From positions 124,001 to 188,000 of the forward strand of contig NZ_JAQKGU010000005.1 of the NCBI RefSeq assembly GCF_028532725.1: a DNA stretch of 64,000 nt. The letters are read 5' to 3'. The DNA comes from Desulfovibrio sp. Fe33. Lineage in GTDB: Bacteria > Desulfobacterota > Desulfovibrionia > Desulfovibrionales > Desulfovibrionaceae. Below are positions 1 through 7,638 of this stretch, piece after piece. A program made the translations under genes and the position numbers. Each line of letters opens with the position of its first letter. Position 1 is the first letter of the stretch. The notes beneath the pieces were generated by a model. It made no database searches and was not told the origin of the DNA. It saw nothing but the letters and a program-made list of their open reading frames with translations.

Positions 1-397
1 CCTTGTCCTTGAGATTCCAGAGAATCTGCTTTGCGGATTTGGGACCGATACCCGGCACCATGGACAGGGTGTTCACATCCTCGCGGAAAGCTATCTCGCG
101 CAGGTGCGCCGCATCGAACATGGACAAAATGGCCAGGGCCTTCTTGGGACCGAGCTTGTCGATGGAGATGAGCGTCCGGAACAGGTCTAGGTCGTCGGCG
201 GTCAGGAAGCCGAAGAGATCGATGGCCTTCTCGGCCACCTGCGTATGGATGAACAAGCGCACCTGTTCGCCCCGCCTCGGCAGCCCGGCCAGGACCGACG
301 TGGGCGCGGCCACTTCATACCCCACCCCGCCGGGGGTGAGCAGAAGAAGCCCTCTCTCGTCGGCCGAAATCAACTCGCCCTGCAAGAATCCGATCAT
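1..397 (-). CDS. ruvA: Holliday junction branch migration protein RuvA (3' end outside window)
   Basis: RuvA binds the four-way Holliday junction as a tetramer and loads the RuvB motor for branch migration in recombinational repair. The first 132 codons are present; the gene runs off the window edge. The protein starts MIGFLQGELISADERGLLLL, the usual OB-fold domain I. It then has the helix-hairpin-helix domain II, visible as LISIDKLGPKKALAILS and MVPGIGPKSAKQILWNLK. The C-terminal RuvB-contact domain lies beyond the edge. AGGAGG sits 6 bases before the ATG. It is separated from ruvC by an oppositely oriented gene, and its own promoter can be proposed at 416-444. Confidence 0.95.
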   Translation of the reverse strand, partial: MIGFLQGELISADERGLLLLTPGGVGYEVAAPTSVLAGLPRRGEQVRLFIHTQVAEKAIDLFGFLTADDLDLFRTLISIDKLGPKKALAILSMFDAAHLREIAFREDVNTLSMVPGIGPKSAKQILWNLKDK

Positions 398-415
398 GGA
401 AATCCTCCTGACGTG

Positions 416-444
416 ACGTTATCCGAATAGTGAACGTAATTCAA
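416..444 (-). promoter_or_regulatory. Candidate sigma-70 promoter of ruvA
   Basis: Read on the minus strand there is TTGAAT (444-439), a 17-base spacer and TAACGT (421-416), a short distance upstream of the ruvA start. The -35 and spacing are good and the -10 is weak. It lies back to back with the plus-strand promoter at 457-485, only 12 bases away, so the two could interfere. Confidence 0.4.
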
Positions 445-456
445 AGGGTATCCGGC

Positions 457-485
457 TTGACCAAACGATGCCGTAATTTTATATT
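457..485 (+). promoter_or_regulatory. Candidate sigma-70 promoter of the secreted coiled-coil protein
   Basis: TTGACC (457-462), a 17-base spacer and TATATT (480-485) form a good vegetative promoter. The predicted transcript starts near 492, giving a leader of about 58 bases before the ATG at 550. The leader holds a short stem made by CTCCGC and GCGGAG. Confidence 0.55.
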
Positions 486-549
486 CAATGAGAAATATCT
501 CGCTCTCCGCCATCGGTTTGCGGAGCCAACCTGTTACGATGGAGTTCCC

Positions 550-1011
550 ATGAAAACGATAGCCTGCCTTTTCATGGCCGCCGGTCTGCTGATCGCGGCC
601 CCCTCGCCGACTACTGCCCAGGGAGACGATCTGACCTGGAACGAACTCGCCATCCTGGTCGGTGAATCGGTGGTGCAGGAGGTTTCGGATTCCGAAGAGG
701 AAGTGGCAAGTGCCCAGAAAATTCTGGATGCCCTGCGCAATCGGAAAAGCGCTTCCCGCGAGGAGCTGACCCGCGCTGAACTGGACCTGGAACAGGCCCG
801 CGAGCGCTACGACAAGGCCCACTCCAACCTCGACAACGCCCGTGTCGACAAGCTCGCCTTCGAGTGCGGCAAAACCAGCGACCAAATTCGGGCCATGCGT
901 AATTCAGGGATGGGCTGGGGCCAGATCGCCAAGCAGTGCGGCGCGCATCCTTCCGCCGCGGGCAAGGCGAAGGGAAAGGACAAGGGCAAAAGCAAGGCGC
1001 ATAAGAAGTAG
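550..1011 (+). CDS. Small exported coiled-coil protein of unknown function
   Basis: I do not recognise a family. The 153-residue product starts with a clear signal peptide (MKTIACLFMAAGLLIAAP, cleavage probably after TTAQ). A charged heptad-like helix follows at about residues 45-100 (rich in E, K, R, with EELTRAELDLEQARERYDK). The C-terminus is lysine-rich, ending GKDKGKSKAHKK. An upstream in-frame start at 430 is rejected because GGAG precedes the ATG at 550 at normal spacing and the signal peptide starts there. The gene splits the ruv genes, pointing against them, with its own promoter (457-485) and terminator (1026-1062). A periplasmic location is inferred. The basic tail could bind nucleic acid or a polyanionic surface, but that is a guess. 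Confidence 0.75.
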   Translation: MKTIACLFMAAGLLIAAPSPTTAQGDDLTWNELAILVGESVVQEVSDSEEEVASAQKILDALRNRKSASREELTRAELDLEQARERYDKAHSNLDNARVDKLAFECGKTSDQIRAMRNSGMGWGQIAKQCGAHPSAAGKAKGKDKGKSKAHKK

Positions 1012-1025
1012 CCCCGAGCATACGG

Positions 1026-1062
1026 AAAAGGCCCGTCCGGCAGATGCCGGGCGGGCCTTTTA
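1026..1062. terminator. Bidirectional intrinsic terminator
   Basis: AAAAGGCCCG and CGGGCCTTTT form a GC-rich stem with an inner CCGGC/GCCGG pair. It has T-runs on both sides and lies between the convergent ends of the exported protein gene and ruvC. Confidence 0.8.
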
Positions 1063-1079
1063 TCGCGCCTTGCCGAAAA

Positions 1080-1583
1080 TCAGACGCCGGTCATGCGGCG
1101 CATACGCCGCTCGTTCAGATGACAGATGGCGATGGCCAGCGCATCCGAGGCGTCCTCGGGCCAATCGGGCCGTTTGATCCCGAGACAATGGGCGACCATG
1201 AAGGCCACCTGGGACTTGGGAGCGTTGCCCACGCCGACCAGGTTCTTCTTGACCTTGGACGGCTCGTACTCGCCCATGGGGATGTTGTTGGTGGCGCAGG
1301 CGGCCATGCACGCCCCCCTCGCCTGCCCGAGTTTGAGGGCCGACGAGGGGTTTTTTGAAACGAACACGTTTTCAATGGCGGCTTCCGCCGGTCCATGGAG
1401 CCGGATAAGCTCCTGGATCTGGTCGAAGATGACCCCCATGCGGGTGGCCATGTCCTTCTTGACCGGGGTGCGGATGGTGCCGGTGGCCACCAGCTCCGCT
1501 TTGCCCGAGAGTTCCCGGACAACGCCGTAGCCCGTGACCCGCGTGCCGGGGTCGAGCCCCAGAACGACCAGCCCTTCGGCCAT
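1080..1583 (-). CDS. ruvC: Crossover junction endodeoxyribonuclease RuvC
   Basis: RuvC is the dimeric resolvase that nicks Holliday junctions processed by RuvAB. It has 167 residues, normal for the family, with an RNase H-like fold. The four metal-binding acids are present: D11 (LGLDPGTRVTGYG), E71 (AAIENVFV), D144 and D147 (EDASDALAIA). The ATG lies 4 bases after the stop of yebC, so the two genes are co-transcribed. The gene order rlmE-yebC-ruvC on one strand with ruvA beyond is the usual ruv cluster, here interrupted by an opposing gene. Confidence 0.97.
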   Translation of the reverse strand: MAEGLVVLGLDPGTRVTGYGVVRELSGKAELVATGTIRTPVKKDMATRMGVIFDQIQELIRLHGPAEAAIENVFVSKNPSSALKLGQARGACMAACATNNIPMGEYEPSKVKKNLVGVGNAPKSQVAFMVAHCLGIKRPDWPEDASDALAIAICHLNERRMRRMTGV

Positions 1584-1587
1584 GAGC

Positions 1588-2334
1588 CTAATCCTCTCCG
1601 TCGAACAGGTCGTCCGGAAGATCGGCGTTCATGTAGACGTTCAGAGCATCGTCGTTGTCATCCAGCGCGTCGAAAAGATTCATGACCTTCTTGCCCACGG
1701 TGGCGTCCACCGGGATGAAAGTCTCGGGAACCTGGTTGAACTCGGCGGATTCGTACTCCATGCCCGCGTCGGCAAAGGCCTGCTGCACGGCCATAAAGTC
1801 GGCCGGGGCGGTATGCACGGTGAAGGAATCGCCGTCATCGATAATATCCTCGGCGCCCGCTTCCAGGCCCACTTCCATGAGCTCGTCTTCCGTGTACTTA
1901 TCCTTCAGGAAAACAATGACGCCCTTGCGGTTGAACAGATAGGACACCGAGCCGTTCTCGGCCATGTTCCCGCCGTGCTTGGAAAAGGCGTGACGAATTT
2001 CGGCCACGGTTCGGTTCTTGTTGTCCGTGGCGACCTCAACGAGCATGGCCACGCCGCCCGGGCCGTATCCCTCGTACAGGATCTCGGCCAGATCGCCGCC
2101 GGCCAGTTCGCCCGTGCCCTTCTTGATGGCGTTTTCGATCCTGTCTTTGGGCAGGTTCACGGCCTTGGCCTTCTGAATGGCCAGGCGCAGGGTCGCGTTA
2201 TCGTCGGGGTTGCCGCCGCCGGCCTTGGCGGCCAGGATGATATCCTTGGCGGCCTTGGTGAAAAATTTCGCCTTCTTGGCGTCCTGACGCCCCTTGCGGT
2301 GCTGAATATTTGCCCATTTACTATGTCCGGCCAT
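1588..2334 (-). CDS. yebC: YebC/PmpR (TACO1) family translation factor / regulator
   Basis: The 248-residue protein starts with the family signature MAGHSKWANIQHRKGRQD and carries the internal EGYGPGGVAMLVE and FSKHGGNMAENGSVSYLF blocks. The family has long been described as DNA-binding regulators next to ruvC. More recent work on YebC/TACO1 proteins links them to relieving ribosome stalling at proline-rich stretches. Its place directly before ruvC is the classical context. AGGAGG precedes the ATG. The C-terminus is strongly acidic (DDNDDALNVY, ending DDLFDGED). Confidence 0.95.
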   Translation of the reverse strand: MAGHSKWANIQHRKGRQDAKKAKFFTKAAKDIILAAKAGGGNPDDNATLRLAIQKAKAVNLPKDRIENAIKKGTGELAGGDLAEILYEGYGPGGVAMLVEVATDNKNRTVAEIRHAFSKHGGNMAENGSVSYLFNRKGVIVFLKDKYTEDELMEVGLEAGAEDIIDDGDSFTVHTAPADFMAVQQAFADAGMEYESAEFNQVPETFIPVDATVGKKVMNLFDALDDNDDALNVYMNADLPDDLFDGED

Positions 2335-2388
2335 ATTTCCTCCTGAATAGCTCGATGTCGACTCGTTTACTCGATCGACCCGAAGTTT

Positions 2389-2988
2389 TTACCCGTCTAC
2401 GCCCTTAAAGCCAAGAGCAACGATAAATATCTCCTTGCTCTCGGACCTGGAACTGTAGGGTTTGAAATTCTTGATCTTGCCGAAATGAGGACGGATCATC
2501 TCCCTGTAGTCGTTGATCTCACCGCCCTCGAAAATCTTCACCGCGAAGTTGCCGCCTTTCTTGAGGTACTTGAGCGCGACCTCGAAGGCCCGCTCGCACA
2601 GCTCCAGAGAGTTGGCCTGATCCGCGAACTTGATTCCGGTTGTCTTGGGGGCCATGTCGCTGATAATGACATCGAACGGCTTGAGCGGCTCAATCGCTTC
2701 GAGAAGCTCAGGCGAGTCCGAAAACACGTCCGCCTGCAAAAACGTGATGTTATCGGCAAAGGTGTGCTTGGTGGTCTGCAAATCCACCCCGAGCACCCGC
2801 CCTTCGGGACCGACGCACTCCCCGGCGAACTGCGACCAGGAGCCGGGAGCCGCACCGAGATCGAGCACGGTCTGTCCGCGCTTGAAAATTCGGAACCGCT
2901 TGTCCATCTCCTTGAGCTTGTAAACCGAGCGGGCGGCGTAGTTTTCCTTTTTCGCCCGTTTGAAGTATTTATCCTGGTATTGTTTCAT
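2389..2988 (-). CDS. rlmE: 23S rRNA (uridine-2'-O) methyltransferase RlmE/FtsJ
   Basis: This enzyme methylates the 2'-OH of U2552 (E. coli numbering) in the A-loop of 23S rRNA on the assembled 50S subunit, using SAM. Its 199 residues match the family. The SAM loop DLGAAPGSW is at 43-51. The catalytic K-D-K-E tetrad can be placed at K24, D111 (VIISDMAP), K151 (FAVKIFEG) and E186 (SKEIF). The gene lies just upstream of yebC and is probably transcribed with it. Confidence 0.95.
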   Translation of the reverse strand: MKQYQDKYFKRAKKENYAARSVYKLKEMDKRFRIFKRGQTVLDLGAAPGSWSQFAGECVGPEGRVLGVDLQTTKHTFADNITFLQADVFSDSPELLEAIEPLKPFDVIISDMAPKTTGIKFADQANSLELCERAFEVALKYLKKGGNFAVKIFEGGEINDYREMIRPHFGKIKNFKPYSSRSESKEIFIVALGFKGVDG

Positions 2989-3058
2989 GGTATCGCTCCG
3001 TCAATCCGGCGTGGAGCGACTTAGTAGCCGAATCCGCCGAAAAAGCCAAGTAAACGAC

Positions 3059-4588
3059 GTGCCCAGACCCCGACATATATCCATACGGGACGAACTCGGC
3101 TTGTTCAAGTCCATGCCTGCCGACAAGGCCCGCTTCGAATGGCGGTCCGGCGCGGGACCGACTATTTTCATCGGCCTTGGGCCACAGCCGGACAAGATAC
3201 CGGAATGGTTCGGACTTTCCAAGGAGGAAGACATCCTCTATCTGGAAAGCCCCGCCTTCGCCGAACAGGTGGAGGGGTGGTCCGAACGCGTTCCCGCAAA
3301 CTTTCGGCCCCTGGCCCCCGAAGCGTTCACGGCGGCATTGTCCGCCGACGCAAGGGTGGCCCGATATCTCCCGGCACAGAACGCGTTCCCGTCTTTCTAC
3401 GGCCCGCTCACCGCCCGTCTTTGTCTCGGGAATCGCTTCCGGCCGAAACGGGCTCGGACCGTCTGGCTGCCCGTTGGTGAAAACGCCCTGCTTATAGAGG
3501 AATTGGCCCGGGCTTTCGACGAATCGGGCTGGACCACGGTCCGTATCGACCATGAATCCCTGGGCAGGCGTCCGGGCAGCGTCCTGCCGGAATATCTGCG
3601 GGACGGCGTTCCCGATCTTTTCTTTTCCGTCAATTTCAAGGGACTCGATCACTTCGGCCTGGGCCAGGCCATTCTGCGCGAGGCGGGGGCCAGGGTCGCT
3701 GTCTGGCTGGTGGACAACCCGTTCAACCTGCTCACTGCGGTCAAGACCGAAGCGTGGCGGGACCTCGACCTGTTCGTTACCGACCACAGCTTCATCGGCC
3801 CGCTTATCGAGACGGGGGCGCGGCGGGTGACACACCTGCCCCTGGCGGCTTCACCGGCCCTCTTCGCGACGGGCGGGACGCTCCCGCCACATGCCCGCGA
3901 CCTGGACGGGCGGCTCGTCTTCGTGGGCCGATCACAATTCCCGAGACGCGACAAATTCTTCGCCGGTGAAACCGTGCCCGATGACGCCAAGATCGCGTCC
4001 GGAGCCGGCGACGGCGTGACCCGGCGCGACTTCCACTGGTGGCGCGAAAGACTGGGTGTCAAACCGTTATGGCCGGGAAACCGGGTACGGGCCGTGGGTG
4101 CGGGCGCGGAATTCGCCTCATCGAAATGGAAACGCGACTGCCTGAATGCGGCGGGCCGCATCGTGATCTTCGGCGACGACGGCTGGAAGGAATTGGACAA
4201 TCCGGAAGCCGACGCGCGCCCGGCGGTGGATTACTACGCCCACCTGCCCGCCATCTACCGAACGGCCGGAGTCGTCCTCAACGTCACGGGAATGCAGCTC
4301 CCCGCAGGGCTCAACCAACGCAACTTCGACGTCTGGTGCGCGGGCGGGTTCCTGCTGACGGACGCCCACCCCGGCCTGGACATTTTCCCAAACGAACTGG
4401 TCGAACCCATCGTCTACTCCCGGCCCGCCGACATCCACGATATGGTCATCCGGCACCGCGAGGAAACCCCGCAAAAGCAGGCCCTGCGCCGCGCCTGGCG
4501 GGAATGCATCGGCAAACACCACACATACCGCAACCGCGTTGAAACGATTCTCGAAACAATGTTTTTTAATCTCGCTCAAAATGCTTGA
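3059..4588 (+). CDS. CgeB-like glycosyltransferase family protein
   Basis: The protein resembles the CgeB/DUF3880 group: an N-terminal nucleotide-binding-like half (TIFIGLGPQPDKIPEW, then VWLVDNPFNLLTAVK) and a C-terminal GT-B half. The latter has the family block YRTAGVVLNVTGMQLPAGLN, then NFDVWCAGGFLLTDA. Such proteins are often found with surface polysaccharide or flagellin glycosylation genes, but no partner is adjacent here, so the acceptor is unknown. The start is uncertain. No candidate has a good ribosome-binding site. GTG at 3059 gives 509 residues; ATG at 3113 gives 491 and keeps the whole recognisable domain. The tRNA promoter overlaps its stop. Confidence 0.7.
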   Translation: MPRPRHISIRDELGLFKSMPADKARFEWRSGAGPTIFIGLGPQPDKIPEWFGLSKEEDILYLESPAFAEQVEGWSERVPANFRPLAPEAFTAALSADARVARYLPAQNAFPSFYGPLTARLCLGNRFRPKRARTVWLPVGENALLIEELARAFDESGWTTVRIDHESLGRRPGSVLPEYLRDGVPDLFFSVNFKGLDHFGLGQAILREAGARVAVWLVDNPFNLLTAVKTEAWRDLDLFVTDHSFIGPLIETGARRVTHLPLAASPALFATGGTLPPHARDLDGRLVFVGRSQFPRRDKFFAGETVPDDAKIASGAGDGVTRRDFHWWRERLGVKPLWPGNRVRAVGAGAEFASSKWKRDCLNAAGRIVIFGDDGWKELDNPEADARPAVDYYAHLPAIYRTAGVVLNVTGMQLPAGLNQRNFDVWCAGGFLLTDAHPGLDIFPNELVEPIVYSRPADIHDMVIRHREETPQKQALRRAWRECIGKHHTYRNRVETILETMFFNLAQNA

Positions 4589-4613
4589 GCTTCATCAGGA
4601 AAAGCGGTAACTA
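4585..4613 (+). promoter_or_regulatory. Candidate promoter of tRNA-Ala
   Basis: TTGAGC (4585-4590), a 17-base spacer and TAACTA (4608-4613) place a start about 6 bases before the mature tRNA 5' end. The -35 overlaps the stop codon of the preceding glycosyltransferase. Confidence 0.5.
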
Positions 4614-4625
4614 CGCTCTTCCAAC

Positions 4626-4701
4626 GGGGACGTAGCTCAGCTGGGAGAGCACTGCCTTCGCAAGGCAGGGGTCGAGAGTTCAAATCTCTTCGTCTCCACC
4701 A
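4626..4701 (+). tRNA. tRNA-Ala (anticodon CGC)
   Basis: A complete 76-base cloverleaf. The acceptor GGGGACG pairs with CGTCTCC, with one G-T pair. The D arm is GCTC...GAGC. The anticodon stem is CTGCC/GGCAG around the loop TTCGCAA, so the anticodon is CGC, reading GCG (Ala). The T arm is GAGAG TTCAAAT CTCTT. A73 and an encoded CCA end the gene. No integrase or duplicated 3' end is seen nearby, so there is no sign of its use as an attachment site. Confidence 0.95.
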
Positions 4702-4710
4702 AGACAAATA

Positions 4711-4746
4711 AAAGCCCCGCCGCAGGAACTGCGGCGGGGCTTTTTT
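4711..4746. terminator. Intrinsic terminator of tRNA-Ala, shared with the facing gene
   Basis: AAAGCCCCGCCGC and GCGGCGGGGCTTT form a perfect stem with a 7-base loop, followed by a T-run on the plus strand and preceded by an A-run. It can stop both the tRNA and the convergent solute-binding protein gene. Confidence 0.85.
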
Positions 4747-4764
4747 GCATTTGAAATCGAGAGA

Positions 4765-5499
4765 TTATGGCTGGAAATTCCTGTCCATTATTCTCTGATA
4801 GACGCCGTTGGCCTTGAGGGAGTCCAAGGCGTTCTGCCATTCCCGAATAGCTTCGTCGGGAACATCCAGAGAAAAGGCAAGCCAGGCCGTGGAATCGCCG
4901 AGCTTGCAATTCGTGCGCTCGAATTCGGCGGGGTTCAGCCCGGCCTGTTTGACCATATAATAATAGGTACGCTCGCCCATGAGCACGAGGTCCACCCGAT
5001 CCTCCACCAATTTCAAGTAGCTGGACTCATAGGTCGGCCCCACATCGAGATTATCAAAGCCTCTGGCGGCCAACGTCTGATGGGTGTAGCCGTCCTTGCG
5101 CACGGCTATGCGCGGTACCCTGCGGGCGTCGTCCAGCGTCTGGACCTGCAACGCCGCGCCCTTGTGCTTGAAAAAATAATCTCCCTCCCCGAAAATCGGA
5201 CCTACCCACTTGAACAGCTTCTCGCGTTCAGGGATGCGCACGATGGCGAACATCCCCTGCTTGGGCATTTTCTGCGCCTGATCGTATCCCCGCAACCAGG
5301 GCGTCTCGCGTAATGGGCTGTCATCGCCGACGATTTTCTGAATCTCGGCAACGACCTTCGGCGCCACCCCCCACAGCCGACCGTTTTCGGCGTAAACCAA
5401 CGGAGGATAGACGATCGCCAGCATCTCGTAATCTCCGGCATGGGCGAATACCGGCAGCATCAGACTCAAACATATGCCCAGTATGATCGATTTCCCCAC
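4765..5499 (-). CDS. Periplasmic solute-binding protein, family 3 type (amino-acid-like)
   Basis: The product has an N-terminal signal peptide (GKSIILGICLSLMLPVFAHA, cleaved before GDYEM) and a two-lobe SBP_bac_3-like domain. Recognisable segments are VYPPLVYAENGRLWGVAPKV, LDDARRVPRIAVRKDGYT and LKLVEDRVDLVLMGE. There is no permease or ATPase gene next to it, so it may be an orphan receptor or work with a distant transporter. The longest reading starts at a TTG (5523). The GTG at 5499 is preferred: GGGAG precedes it by 5 bases and it opens directly into the signal peptide, giving 244 residues. Ligand not inferable. Confidence 0.8.
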   Translation of the reverse strand: MGKSIILGICLSLMLPVFAHAGDYEMLAIVYPPLVYAENGRLWGVAPKVVAEIQKIVGDDSPLRETPWLRGYDQAQKMPKQGMFAIVRIPEREKLFKWVGPIFGEGDYFFKHKGAALQVQTLDDARRVPRIAVRKDGYTHQTLAARGFDNLDVGPTYESSYLKLVEDRVDLVLMGERTYYYMVKQAGLNPAEFERTNCKLGDSTAWLAFSLDVPDEAIREWQNALDSLKANGVYQRIMDRNFQP

Positions 5500-6030
5500 A
5501 AGCTCTCCCACGTTGAAACGCAACAGATCGACAGCATATACCAGCCGTTACTAACTGTCCATTATTGGTAAAGGATCCTATCTTCCCCATAGGTTTCCCT
5601 TCCAGCTCCGCAAACTGCCGACAACGTCGCTTGATAAATTGAACGAACGCAACATTTTATTAATCTCCGCCCATGTCAAGCGACAACAAAACGACTTCCG
5701 GACAAACCAAACCCGGGCATTGCCGGAAATCCGTTCGCACCGCCGCTTTGGACGACAGATTCCTTATCGGCAAAAAAACGAATAGTTTTAATGGAAAACT
5801 AAAATAAAAAGCGTAAACTGATGGCGAACACGTCGCCAGATTCGGTCCTGCCGCTTCGCATGTCCCATACGAAACGCCTCCGCGCCCCCTGTGCCTGGGC
5901 GCATCAGACGCCGTCAGCCGAAAGCGCGGCAACAAAGACTGGACACGCGCCCGGTTCCGGGCGACACAAAAAAACAACCGTTAATCGTAACCACGACGGA
6001 TGGGAAGATTCCCGCCCGTTCCATTTCATC
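5500..6030. other. Intergenic region between divergent genes, no gene seen
   Basis: About 530 bases between the solute-binding protein and the amidohydrolase. Part of it is AT-rich (around 5630-5660 and 5770-5815), which suits divergent promoters. A plus-strand pair TTGAAC/TAATCT with a 16-base spacer lies near 5640-5667 but is far from the plus-strand start. A 12-base palindrome GGGAAGATTCCC lies at about 6001-6012, just before the amidohydrolase start. No reading frame here looks coding. Confidence 0.5.
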
Positions 6031-7584
6031 ATGCAAGACAGTCAGTTGTTCCTGAACGGGAATATAATTTCCATGGACCCCCGGGACTCCCGGTTCGAGG
6101 CTCTGGCCGTGGAAAACGGCCGTATCCTGCGGGTCGGCTCCAACGCCGACATGGCGGACCTGGTCAAGGCGGGTTGGCCCGTCACCGACCTCGCTGGCCG
6201 AACCGTGCTACCGGGTTTCATCGACACCCATCAACACCTAGGTCTGACCGGCCAGGTCCTGAACGGCATCGACTTCCAAGATGCCGAAACGCTGGACACA
6301 GTCTTTGAAAAGGTCCGGGAAACCGCTGAAAAGACGGCCCCGGGCGCATGGGTCCTCGGCTATACCCTCCAGGATTCCTCGCTGCAGGAACAGCGAATGC
6401 CACTAAAGGAGGAACTGGACGCAGTCTGCCCCGACAATCCGGCGATGATCGTGCACTCCTCCTGGCACATGTGCGCCCTGAACTCCATGGCCCTGGATAT
6501 TCTCGCACCACCCGTCGACCTGCCGGGCATGGACATGGGCCGTGACGGCAACCCCACCGGCGTGATCCGCGATCCGGGCGCGCCCGACGTCATCTTTCCG
6601 GCCGTGTCCTCCCTCACGCCGGTCGAGGTCAAACTCGAAAGCTTCCGCAAGGCCTGCGAGGCGGCGCTGAAGCAGGGCATCACCACCCTGCACTGCCTCG
6701 AAGGCGGCGGCTTCGGCCCCGGCGACACCCGCATCGTCCTCGAAAACCGCGACAAACTCCCGGTAAACGTGGTCCTCTGGAACCAGGTCATGGACGTGGA
6801 GGAAACCGTGGACATGGGACTCGACCGCATCGGCGGCTGCATCTGCGCCGACGGAGCCATGAACGCCTACACCGCGGCCCTGTTCGAACCGTATCTCGAC
6901 CAGCCGGACAACTGCGGAACCCTCAACTACACTCAGGAGGAGATGGACGCCTTTGTCCTGGCCTCCCACAAGGCCGGGCTTCAGGTGGCGGTCCACTGCG
7001 AGACGGACCGGGCCATCGAGCAGGTCCTGTCCGCCATGGAGAAAGCCATCGCAGCCTATCCGCGCGAAGACCACAGGCACCGCATCGAGCACTGCGAAAT
7101 TCCCACCTGGGACCAGGTGGAGCGCATGGGCCGGGCGGGTATTCTGGCCGGAATGCAGCCCGCCTTCATGCATTACCTGGTCGACATGGAAACCTATGAG
7201 AAGCGCTTCGGCATGGACCGCCTCCGTAGGTTGCACCCCTATAGGACCATGCTCAAGAACGGCGTGATAATGACCGGAGGCTCGGACTGCCCGGTCACGC
7301 CGCACGGCCCGCTCGTCGGCATCCAAACCGCCGTGCTTCACCCTATCCTGGAAGAGCGCATCACGCCCTTGCAGGCCATCCGCATGTTCACCATCGACGC
7401 AGCCTACAGCGCCTTCGACGAGGCCGAACGGGGCAGCATCGAACCGGGCAAGATCGCCGACCTGGCGATCCTGAGCGCCGATCCGACCGCGGTGTCCCCG
7501 GAAACCATCAATGAGATCAGGGTCGACAAAACCATCGTGCATGGCAAGGCGGTGGGCGAACCCAGGGACGGACCGGCGGCCTGA
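6031..7584 (+). CDS. YtcJ-like amidohydrolase (metal-dependent)
   Basis: The 517-residue protein has the Amidohydro_3 layout: a small beta-sandwich N-terminus (LFLNGNIISMD), the metal-binding TIM barrel and a returning C-terminus (GSIEPGKIADLAIL). Metal ligands are visible as DTHQHLGLTG, AVHCETD, HRIEHCEI and GGSDCPV. Members hydrolyse amide or ester bonds of unknown small molecules; the substrate cannot be read from the sequence. The ATG at 6031 opens the conserved N-terminus. The frame extends upstream to 5821, but that stretch does not look coding. No Shine-Dalgarno is seen at 6031. The aminotransferase follows 54 bases downstream, suggesting a shared catabolic role for an amine-containing compound. 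Confidence 0.82.
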   Translation: MQDSQLFLNGNIISMDPRDSRFEALAVENGRILRVGSNADMADLVKAGWPVTDLAGRTVLPGFIDTHQHLGLTGQVLNGIDFQDAETLDTVFEKVRETAEKTAPGAWVLGYTLQDSSLQEQRMPLKEELDAVCPDNPAMIVHSSWHMCALNSMALDILAPPVDLPGMDMGRDGNPTGVIRDPGAPDVIFPAVSSLTPVEVKLESFRKACEAALKQGITTLHCLEGGGFGPGDTRIVLENRDKLPVNVVLWNQVMDVEETVDMGLDRIGGCICADGAMNAYTAALFEPYLDQPDNCGTLNYTQEEMDAFVLASHKAGLQVAVHCETDRAIEQVLSAMEKAIAAYPREDHRHRIEHCEIPTWDQVERMGRAGILAGMQPAFMHYLVDMETYEKRFGMDRLRRLHPYRTMLKNGVIMTGGSDCPVTPHGPLVGIQTAVLHPILEERITPLQAIRMFTIDAAYSAFDEAERGSIEPGKIADLAILSADPTAVSPETINEIRVDKTIVHGKAVGEPRDGPAA

Positions 7585-7638
7585 TCGCCCCCTTCCCGGC
7601 AGACGCCCCGAGGCATTACCTGAAACACGAGTGGAATC

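Noticed and set aside
4626-4701. tRNA-Ala as a mobile-element attachment site
   Set aside because: No integrase, no repeated tRNA 3' end and no foreign-looking genes flank it.
5660-5977. A 105-residue minus-strand frame in the 5.5-6.0 kb gap
   Set aside because: No ribosome-binding site, no recognisable motif, and composition unlike neighbouring proteins.
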